The translations under genes were made by a program, and so were the position numbers. The notes under the pieces are model-generated. The model was not told where the DNA came from. It saw only the letters and a list, made by a program, of their open reading frames with translations, and made no database searches. Shown piece by piece: positions 1-4,938 of a DNA stretch of 5,275 bases. Position 1 is the stretch's first letter. Each line of letters starts with the position of its first letter. The DNA comes from Thermoproteota archaeon (GTDB lineage: Archaea; Korarchaeota; JAOZGF01), in contig JAOZGF010000251.1 in the NCBI GenBank assembly GCA_027491845.1, positions 1 through 5,275 of the forward strand, written 5' to 3'.

Positions 1-23
1 GGTTAAGAAACTTTGACTTAAAA

Positions 24-31
24 GAGGGTGA
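24..31 (+). promoter_or_regulatory. Ribosome binding site of the PIN-domain gene
   Basis: The purine-rich run GAGGGTGA contains the archaeal-type Shine-Dalgarno core GAGG/GGTGA and sits immediately before the ATG at 33. It supports that ATG as the start even though the frame stays open to the left edge of the window. In the second forward frame a TGA at 14-16 could be the end of an upstream cognate antitoxin gene, which would leave a gap of 16 bases, as is common in toxin-antitoxin operons. The antitoxin itself is outside the window, so this link is inferred. Confidence 0.6.
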
Positions 32-32
32 A

Positions 33-452
33 ATGTACCTAGTTGACACTAATATATTTCTCGAGGTTTTGCTTTCAAAGGGAAGGAAGAAGCCATGTAA
101 AAGATTTTTAAGGATGCTTAGAGACGATAAAAGGAGTGGCGTGGTAACTGATTTCACTGTTCATTCAATTATCGTGATAATGGAAGGATTTGGAAGGTTA
201 ACTGAACTAAAGAAGTTTCTCCGCAGTCTTACTGCATATAAAGGCCTACAAGTATTCCTAACAGGTTTATCAGTTGAGGTTAAAGCCGTTAAATTAGCCT
301 TAAAAGAAAAGCTGGACATTGATGACGCCATCCAGTATTCCTCAGCTCTTTCCATCGGGGCGGAATGCATTGTTTCATATGATACACACTTTGACAATCT
401 CAAAATTCCGCGTAAAACACCAGAGGACCTTGCCGTTGAAACTGGTTTCTAA
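33..452 (+). CDS. vapC: VapC-like PIN-domain ribonuclease (toxin)
   Basis: This 139-residue protein has the length and layout of a single-domain PIN nuclease, a metal-dependent RNase that in VapBC systems cleaves structured RNA until neutralised by its antitoxin. The acidic active-site set is visible: D5 in the opening VDTNIFLEVLL strand-helix motif, E51 after the VHSIIVIM helix, D97/D98 in LDIDDAIQYSSA, and D117 in VSYDTHFDNL near the C terminus. All four positions are filled, so the enzyme looks active. The start at ATG 33 is supported by GAGGGTGA just upstream. A partner antitoxin would lie to the left and is not visible. The gene ends at TAA 450-452 and converges with the broken HEPN gene on the other strand; that is notable because HEPN and PIN proteins are both RNases of defence and toxin loci. 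PIN-domain identity is high confidence; the VapC toxin role is inferred from family and size. Confidence 0.9.
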   Translation: MYLVDTNIFLEVLLSKGRKKPCKRFLRMLRDDKRSGVVTDFTVHSIIVIMEGFGRLTELKKFLRSLTAYKGLQVFLTGLSVEVKAVKLALKEKLDIDDAIQYSSALSIGAECIVSYDTHFDNLKIPRKTPEDLAVETGF

Positions 453-479
453 TTAACGAAGTTCAAATTTATAGAAATT

Positions 480-913
480 TCATGGAGCCACCGCAAGAAA
501 ACATGCAGGGCGTCTAATCCTTTCAATCCTTCTCTTTAAAACACCTCTTTCTGAGCGGTTTTTCTCATGGTAATTTTTCCTCTGGGAGACAACTTTGCCT
601 TCCGTTATCCTCGGATACCTGCTTGAACTCCATTCTCCCTGCAGGAAATCAAGTGCTTTAACTATTTTTAAACTCCTTTCCCATTCTTCCTGAATTCCCT
701 TGATGAAATAAGGTAAAACATTGTCCCGGTTGTGTAAAATAACTTTGTTTTCAAGCAGCGCCTTTGCTCCTTTTTCTATTGCCTGTTGAGAGTGAAAAAC
801 AGCTTCAGGATAACCCTTATTTTTAAAAGCCTCTTTAGCCTTCTTTAAACCTTTCTCCGCTAATTCACGGAATTTTTTGCAAATTCAAGGTATTCAGGAG
901 GAATTTCAGCCAT
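480..913 (-). pseudogene. HEPN-domain protein, frameshifted
   Basis: Read from ATG 913, the protein begins MAEIPPEYLEFAKN and then hits TAG after 17 codons. Adding one base in the A6 run (873-878) opens a 144-residue frame ending at TGA 480-482. The restored frame has the HEPN signature: a first long helix (FRELAEKGLKKAKEAF), then YPEAVFHSQQAIEKGAKALL, the classic second-helix motif of PF05168, then a helical middle and SSSRYPRITEGKVVS at about residues 96-110. HEPN proteins are small helical RNases or RNA-binding partners, often paired with a MNT nucleotidyltransferase; no MNT gene is seen here. Beyond residue 110 the sequence stops resembling the family. A further single C in the CCC run (584-586) would give the expected SPEE, so a second lesion is likely. 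The frame is also open upstream to ATG 958, an alternative start. The break could be decay, a sequencing error, or -1 frameshifting at A_AAA_AAT. Confidence 0.75.
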
Positions 914-1195
914 TGATCGATCTTCCTTAAGTAGGCTACTGTTTTCAAGAGCCCGCATAAAATTTGTATTTATCTATCTCGGTTCCCGTTGAGTTATTGT
1001 GGGTATGAGGTTGCAGAGAAATGAAGCATGGACGCTGGACAGGTATAAGCGAATAAGGCCGTTTGTCCCGTTCTCCAAACAACACGATAAGACAAATCCT
1101 GAAGGGACTTGAGTTCACGAGGTTTAATTCCATCAACAAACCAAAAAAAAAATAAAAAAAGAGGAAGAGTTCCTTCAGTTTCCCTTGTTTTTCCC
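914..1195. other. Intergenic stretch without a recognised gene
   Basis: Between the HEPN relic and the surface protein gene I recognise no protein. Short open frames exist on both strands, for example 1005-1112 (+), 35 residues, and two overlapping frames on the minus strand. They lack a convincing ribosome binding site and family motifs, and those on the minus strand run through the poly-A/T tract. The A/T-rich sequence at about 962-975 (minus strand AAATACAAATTTTA) could be a TATA box for the HEPN gene if translation starts at ATG 913. The oligo-T terminator at 1143-1160 also lies here. Confidence 0.4.
1143..1160 (-). terminator. Oligo-T terminator of the surface protein gene
   Basis: On the minus strand the RNA would read seven U, one A, then ten U, starting about 35 bases after the stop codon of the surface protein gene (TAA at 1198-1196). 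Archaeal RNA polymerase terminates at U-rich runs without needing a hairpin, so placement and composition fit well. No stem-loop is seen before it. Confidence 0.7.
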
Positions 1196-2011
1196 TTATG
1201 AGCCAAACCATGCTTCATCTATAACCCAGTGCCCCCATTCCTCCATGTGCATTACAGTCGCCTTTCCAAGTTGCCTCAAATCAACCGGGTGCTCCTGTAA
1301 AGCAGACCAAATCCTAAACCTTTGAAGAAACAGGCATGCATGTTTCGTCCCTTCACCTGTCAACCCCCAGGCAATCATCACGTTCCTATCCCCATCCCTT
1401 AAAACCGCGATTACAAAGTATTCATGGTCAGATGAGCCGTAATCCATGCCGCTTAGATCCGAATGTATGTATGGTGCACCGTCAATCCAAGTTAAATGGA
1501 GGGGCAACAACTTATCATACTTATAAGTTACAAGGTTCACGCCAGGCCCTCCAACAGATATGAGAGTACCCCAAGGACCCCAGTTAACGTTAACAGTGTC
1601 AGTTGCAGGGTCATAGGTTGCAACGTCGCGGTCTAAGAGGGGCAGAGAGTAACTATCCGAGTAACCATATGCGTGCTTGGCAATAGTTTCGCTCACACCG
1701 GCCAAGCCCAGTACATCAATCGTCCATGCACCCCAGTTGTATGGGCCGTGTAAGGCAGTGTCGCCAACAACATAGGCAACATCCAAGGTCGTTAAGTTCA
1801 TAAACATGTAGGGATACCCCTCAATGTACAGCGGCAAATCTGCATAGGAAAAGTAAATAGCAGTGTCGCCGGAGTTATATACAATGTACATCTTGCTTCC
1901 AAGGATCAAGATTGAAGGCTCCCTTTCATCAACGCCGTCAGTGCTCAAACTAGTTATCCTCGCTGCAGGGGTCAACCATTCACCTGAAGTGGCACTCAAA
2001 ACCTGCACCAC
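1196..2011 (-). CDS. C-terminal part of secreted surface protein (S-layer-like domain), frame-split from the N-terminal part
   Basis: This 271-codon frame (nominal GTG at 2011) has no promoter or ribosome binding site of its own and overlaps the upstream frame by 16 bases, so it is best read as the downstream half of one gene. Its first 60 residues continue the repeat pattern of the N-terminal part: SATSGEWLTP, then EPSILILGSKMYIVYNSGD and IYFSYAD. From about residue 75 a different domain follows, with VVGDTALHGPYNWGAW, SLPLLDRDVATYDP, ISVGGPGVNLVTYKY (151-165) and VMIAWGLTGEGTKHACLFLQ (211-230). The GGPxVN and WGLTGxGTK motifs match, from memory, a domain common in archaeal S-layer and other cell-surface proteins. 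It ends with a Trp-rich tail (EEWGHWVIDEAWFGS). The role is probably structural or adhesive at the cell surface; no catalytic motif is seen. Restoring one G near 2008 fuses the halves into about 563 residues. Confidence 0.75.
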   Translation of the reverse strand: MVQVLSATSGEWLTPAARITSLSTDGVDEREPSILILGSKMYIVYNSGDTAIYFSYADLPLYIEGYPYMFMNLTTLDVAYVVGDTALHGPYNWGAWTIDVLGLAGVSETIAKHAYGYSDSYSLPLLDRDVATYDPATDTVNVNWGPWGTLISVGGPGVNLVTYKYDKLLPLHLTWIDGAPYIHSDLSGMDYGSSDHEYFVIAVLRDGDRNVMIAWGLTGEGTKHACLFLQRFRIWSALQEHPVDLRQLGKATVMHMEEWGHWVIDEAWFGS

Positions 2012-2886
2012 AGGTCGTATTGCCCATTGGCCATGTAATTCTGCCAGACAATGTAAGTTCTACCTCCATAAGCTGCAACGGTAGGGTTAAGTTCCCCTAC
2101 AAAGTAGCCGAAAACTGTTTTCTCATCCGACCACCCAACACCGTCATAATATGCAAGATGCACCCCTCCATTTTCACTCCAAACCCAGAACTGCTTACCA
2201 CAGTACTCAACCATTTCAGGAGCCCCTTCCTCCTTTGAACCGTCACTGGCTAAGGGATGAACGGCAGGTGTAGACCAACTCCAACTGCTAATATCAAAAA
2301 CACTGTACCAAACATCCCGAGTCCCAAGTTTGTCGCTTTCCCATGCAACATAAAGTTTACCGTTATAAACCCCGATTGCAGGTGATCTGTCCATGGCGGG
2401 GTCATCGGTTAAAGGAAAGGAATCAGACCACTGAAGCGTCCTTGGATTAAAATAAGCGAAGTAAATATCAGAATTATAAGTGGCAGGATCAACTCCCTTA
2501 AAAGCTGCGAAGACGTATCCAAAATACTCGGCGAAAACCGACTCGCCAACCCAAACACTATTTTCCAGCGGCGACACCTGCACAGTCCAAGTCTCCAGCG
2601 AACCCTCAAAAGAACCCAAAGAAGCAAAGTCACAGCGTCCAACGCAGCCTCCAACTATCAAAGTCCGATACGAAAAGAAAATGCTCTTACAGAAAAAGGA
2701 AAGATGCGGCACACGCACAGACTCAGGCGGATCAACTGCAGTAAGTTGAACAGGGGCTTCGAAGACAGGAAACAAAGACGTCTCTAAAGACTCCACAGCC
2801 ACCGGCAGGTTAAACACGCCAGGAAACGCCAGCAGCGACAGTAACGTCAGCACACCAAAAAACTTTCTACCCAAAAACTTCACCAA
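1996..2886 (-). CDS. N-terminal part of secreted surface protein with propeller-like repeats
   Basis: This 296-codon frame starts at TTG 2886 or, equally plausibly, GTG 2883; no clear Shine-Dalgarno is seen, and a TATA-like box about 33 bases upstream suggests a nearly leaderless mRNA. Residues 1-32 form a signal peptide: basic KFLGRKFF, a hydrophobic core GVLTLLSLLAFPGVF, then a VAVES cleavage region. From about residue 115 the protein carries repeats of 40-60 residues: a 'PAIGVYNGKLYVAWES' strand pair, an aromatic 'DVWYSVFD' strand, then a 'W' turn (DIYFAYFN...LQWSDSF; HLAYYDGVGWSDE; PTVAAYGGRTYIVWQN). This is the pattern of sialidase/BNR-type beta-propellers. No sialidase Asp-box active site could be assigned. 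The frame ends at TGA 1996-1998 just after QYDLW, where the next frame continues the same repeat. Localisation outside the membrane is well supported; the ligand is unknown. Confidence 0.8.
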   Translation of the reverse strand: MVKFLGRKFFGVLTLLSLLAFPGVFNLPVAVESLETSLFPVFEAPVQLTAVDPPESVRVPHLSFFCKSIFFSYRTLIVGGCVGRCDFASLGSFEGSLETWTVQVSPLENSVWVGESVFAEYFGYVFAAFKGVDPATYNSDIYFAYFNPRTLQWSDSFPLTDDPAMDRSPAIGVYNGKLYVAWESDKLGTRDVWYSVFDISSWSWSTPAVHPLASDGSKEEGAPEMVEYCGKQFWVWSENGGVHLAYYDGVGWSDEKTVFGYFVGELNPTVAAYGGRTYIVWQNYMANGQYDLWCRF

Positions 2887-2915
2887 TCAAGACTAACAAT
2901 AACAACGCCAAAACC

Positions 2916-2923
2916 TTTTAAAA
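2916..2923 (-). promoter_or_regulatory. TATA-like box of the surface protein gene
   Basis: TTTTAAAA is flanked on its upstream side (minus strand) by AAG and lies 30 to 37 bases before the candidate start codons at 2886 and 2883. With the usual archaeal spacing of about 25 bases from box to transcription start, the leader would be about 10 bases or fewer, which fits the absence of a ribosome binding site. A second A/T-rich stretch (TTTATAGG at about 2929-2937) is an alternative. Confidence 0.5.
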
Positions 2924-3512
2924 CTTACCTATAAACTAAAGACTTCCTCCACAATCCCTCCCAATCTTCGCTTAACACAACAATCCATACACACTATCCA
3001 CACATGACCCTTGATCAACTGGAAAGAACAACAAAGCCGAAAACCAATTCTGTCAAATGGAAAAAAATAGTAAAGATTGTGCAAGGGAAACGCCGCACTC
3101 AAATCAAGAATTAACAATCCTATTCAAACATCAACATCCATTACATCTTCCAACAAGAAAGCCCTCTTCTCCCCTTTGAAGACAAATGTTTACATGCAGC
3201 TCTTAATACGCCTCCCTAACTTCTCGCCCTCTCAACTCACTAAGTCTCTGCTTGCAAGCACTTGACTCAAGCTTTCTCTAACGCCCCTGCCAATTATTTT
3301 CATTGCTTCTAACCAGGAAAACCCTGAATTTCTGAGGCAAAGTTAAATTAGGCTAAGCCGTAATAGGCGACCAGGCATAAAGGCGTTAGTCAACACCAGG
3401 TCACCTAAACCAGAGTCCCTAACATTCAAGCCTTCATAACCACTTCATAACCACTTCATAACCACGTCAAACCACGGATAAAAGCCAAGACACCCTTAAA
3501 AAGATCGTCAAA
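2924..3512. other. Long divergent intergenic region, C-rich and G-poor on the plus strand
   Basis: This region separates two divergently transcribed genes and holds no recognised gene. Base composition is strongly skewed: in 2881-3000 I count about 41 C against 4 G on the plus strand. On the minus strand one frame from 3444 down to 2929 has only five stops in about 172 codons, including a 36-codon stretch ending MKIIGRGVRESLSQVLASRD at 3235 and a 62-codon frame at 2929-3117. I recognise none of it; it may be a decayed gene or chance. A perfect 12-bp palindrome, TGCTTGCAAGCA (3249-3260), is followed directly by the near-palindrome CTTGACTCAAG. The 11-bp direct repeats at 3432-3464 are listed separately. 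Confidence 0.45.
3432..3464. repeat. Three perfect 11-bp tandem repeats upstream of the nuclease-like gene
   Basis: The unit CTTCATAACCA occurs three times without a mismatch (3432-3442, 3443-3453, 3454-3464), followed by a degenerate fourth copy (CGTCAAACCA, 3465-3474). The array lies about 50 bases upstream of the TATA-like box of the 3569 gene. A spacing of 11 bp is close to one DNA helical turn, so equivalent bases face the same side, as in binding sites for cooperative regulators. Simple slippage in non-coding DNA is the alternative. Confidence 0.85.
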
Positions 3513-3520
3513 CTTTTTAT
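3513..3520 (+). promoter_or_regulatory. TATA-like box of the nuclease-like gene
   Basis: CTTTTTAT preceded by AAA fits an archaeal BRE/TATA arrangement. Transcription would begin near 3542-3546, giving a leader of about 25 bases that includes the AGAGG ribosome binding site at 3555-3559. Confidence 0.45.
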
Positions 3521-3554
3521 TTCCTAACCACAAACACTTAGTTTAAGTAGCAAA

Positions 3555-3559
3555 AGAGG
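3555..3559 (+). promoter_or_regulatory. Ribosome binding site deciding a TTG start
   Basis: AGAGG lies nine bases before TTG 3569. A GTG at 3562 is only two bases away and opens a different 70-codon frame rich in Arg and Lys that lacks any family features, so the TTG frame is preferred. The TTG frame is closed upstream by TGA at 3563-3565, making TTG 3569 its earliest possible start. Confidence 0.5.
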
Positions 3560-3568
3560 CCGTGAAAA

Positions 3569-4234
3569 TTGGCTGGAAAACTGAAGAAAGAATTCATAGA
3601 GCTTCTAGAAAAAGACCTAGACTTCCGCTACACTGTAGCAGGATACCTAGGCTTCTCAGAAATACTCAAAAGACTCGACAAACTAGAAGAAGGACAAGAA
3701 AAACTTTGGAAAGGACAAGAAAAACTTTGGGAAGAAGTAAGAAAACTATGGGTCGAAGTCAAAGCAATACGTGAAGACCAAAGAAAACTATGGGTCGAAG
3801 TCAAAGCAATACGTGAAGACCAAAGAAAGCTTAGGGCTTCTTTTGAAAGCTTCGGAAGAGCCCTGGGAGTAACCTTGGAAGACTACACGGCTTCAGTAGT
3901 GAAACTCATGCTTGAGGACATGGGTTACCCTGACGCAGAGGTTGGCAAGAAAACACTACTCTACAACAATGAACTATACGAGGTAAATGTTTTTTGCGAC
4001 AACCCGCTGGTGGTTGGAGAAGTCACACTCTACGTAAAAGATCTGGATGAAGCCAGGAGAGAAATCGAAAAACTTCTGAAAAGGGTGGAGATAGCTGAAA
4101 AAACCAGAGACAAAAAGGCGGTCCTAAAAATTTTAGCAGTAGCCAATGCACCAAAAGAAGTAATGGACTACCTAAAAAAGACGGCCAAACAAAAGAAAAT
4201 AAGACTCCTATACGGTAAGGAACTCATGGCTTAA
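3569..4234 (+). CDS. Coiled-coil protein with C-terminal PD-(D/E)XK nuclease-like domain (DUF3782-like)
   Basis: The 221-residue protein has three parts. Residues 1-34 are a helical head (KKEFIELLEKDLDFRYTVAG, then YLGFSEIL). Residues 35-90 are a highly charged coiled coil made of seven-residue units: GQEKLWK and GQEKLWE (42-55), then two identical 14-residue blocks RKLWVEVKAIREDQ (58-71, 72-85). Residues 91-221 form an alpha/beta domain with LEDYTASVVKLMLEDMGY, then EVNVFCDNPLVVGEVTLY (138-155), then long helices and KILAVANAP (187-195). This layout matches archaeal DUF3782-type proteins assigned to the restriction-endonuclease-like fold. Their function is not known to me; DNA processing or mobile-element roles are guesses. 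At the expected active site I see E138-V-N140 and G150-E-V-T153 where a canonical enzyme has D and ExK, so catalysis may be lost or altered. The TTG start follows AGAGG by nine bases. The gene stands alone with its own promoter-like box. Confidence 0.8.
   Translation: MAGKLKKEFIELLEKDLDFRYTVAGYLGFSEILKRLDKLEEGQEKLWKGQEKLWEEVRKLWVEVKAIREDQRKLWVEVKAIREDQRKLRASFESFGRALGVTLEDYTASVVKLMLEDMGYPDAEVGKKTLLYNNELYEVNVFCDNPLVVGEVTLYVKDLDEARREIEKLLKRVEIAEKTRDKKAVLKILAVANAPKEVMDYLKKTAKQKKIRLLYGKELMA
3691..3732 (+). repeat. 21-bp tandem duplication in the coiled coil
   Basis: AGGACAAGAAAAACTTTGGA starts at 3691 and again at 3712, giving two 21-bp units that differ only at the last positions. Each encodes one seven-residue coiled-coil unit, GQEKLW(K/E). 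The length is a multiple of three, so the frame is kept. Confidence 0.9.
3740..3823 (+). repeat. Perfect 42-bp tandem duplication in the coiled coil
   Basis: Two 42-bp copies (3740-3781 and 3782-3823) are identical at every base, including third codon positions, and a third copy begins (AGAAA) before diverging. Each encodes RKLWVEVKAIREDQ, two heptads. Identity at silent sites points to a recent duplication or gene conversion. Confidence 0.95.
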
Positions 4235-4618
4235 AGGTCTCACACACATCATCTAATAAGTTAATACGTCAGGCATCATTCACCACATGTTCCCTTTAAT
4301 CGCCTTAGTTATTCCTCCAACAATTTTCTTTTTCCATCCCTAATACAATTGACCGCTTTGGATTCCTCTTTGAAACGAAATAATAAAGAAACAACGAAGA
4401 AAACAGAAGGTAAACCTTCAATCCTCCTCCTTAAGGACTTCTCCTCTAGCCATGAAATCTCAAGAACAATTTTTCAAAAGAAAAAAACTCACAACCCTCT
4501 TTCGCCCAAGAACAACTTCCAAATTCCCCTAGTTCTCCCTAGTCTCCCCAGTCTCCTTTGTTCCCCTGCTTTTCCTTTTCTTCTTCCTCCCAGAAGCAAT
4601 GCTCCACAGATAACCCAT
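4235..4618. other. Intergenic region with a long pyrimidine-rich tract
   Basis: No supported gene is seen. The T-rich TTTTCTTTTT at 4324-4333 could terminate the nuclease-like gene about 90 bases after its stop, but it is weak. A C/T-rich tract runs from about 4524 to 4592 with loosely repeated ten-base units such as CCCTAGTTCT / CCCTAGTCTC / CCCAGTCTCC. A 98-codon frame across 4349-4645 starts at TTG, has no ribosome binding site and encodes low-complexity Ser/Pro/Leu sequence from the pyrimidine tract, so it is not called. Confidence 0.5.
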
Positions 4619-4620
4619 TA

Positions 4621-4638
4621 CTGCGCAGTACTGCGCAG
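4621..4638. repeat. Perfect 18-bp palindrome made of two CTGCGCAG units, next to a TATA-like sequence
   Basis: CTGCGCAGTACTGCGCAG reads the same on both strands. It is built from two 8-bp palindromes spaced 10 bp apart. It is followed at 4641 by TATAATTA. This is the geometry of a dimer-binding operator beside a promoter, although no intact gene follows on the plus strand and the minus-strand side also lacks one. A 7-bp inverted repeat, TTATGCT/AGCATAA, with a 15-base loop (4646-4674) overlaps the TATA-like sequence. Confidence 0.6.
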
Positions 4639-4938
4639 GGTATAATTATGCTTTCAATTATCAACACAGCATAACACGGTCTTAACGAGTTCAACTAAAT
4701 CCGACGCTCAACATCACCTCCACGTCACCCGTCCCTTCTAACCCAAGTAGAACCCTGCTTCAAGGACCCATAGAACCCTGGACGAAAAGCGGAAAGCGGC
4801 ATAAACATCAACGACGCCAAAAAATACCATCTACTATTAGAAAGAGGCTTAACAGATTTCTGGAAAGCTTCATGTAAAGGCATGAAGTATAGAGAATTTA
4901 CCCCTCAAACCCCTAAAACCCTTGTCCAAGGAAGTTGA
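4639..4938. other. Unassigned stretch with open frames on both strands
   Basis: On the plus strand a frame is open from 4774 to TGA 4936-4938 (54 codons) without a good start codon; it includes DAKKYHLLLERGLTDFWKA. On the minus strand a 51-residue frame runs from ATG 4883 to TGA near 4737. At most one can be real and I recognise neither. Adding one base near 4935 would join the plus frame to the surface-protein fragment that follows, but the joined upstream part does not look like that protein, so I leave it unassigned. Confidence 0.3.

Noticed and set aside
1005..1112. 35-residue plus-strand frame with ATG start
   Set aside because: No Shine-Dalgarno, no recognisable domain, and length within chance expectation.
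945..1218. Two minus-strand frames of 74-88 codons
   Set aside because: They run through the oligo-T terminator, overlap the end of the surface protein gene, and have no ribosome binding site or family motif.
1336..2749. Plus-strand frames opposite the surface protein gene
   Set aside because: They are antisense shadows; the minus-strand frames have the signal peptide, repeats, promoter-like box and terminator.
3432..3474. CRISPR-like array
   Set aside because: The 11-bp units are directly adjacent with no spacers.
3562..3774. Overlapping 70-codon plus-strand frame starting at GTG 3562
   Set aside because: It is the +1 shadow of the coiled-coil gene. It stays open because the repeat units are multiples of three, and it encodes only Arg/Lys/Thr-rich low-complexity sequence.
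4349..4645. 98-codon plus-strand frame
   Set aside because: TTG start without ribosome binding site; the second half is a translation of the pyrimidine tract and the palindrome.
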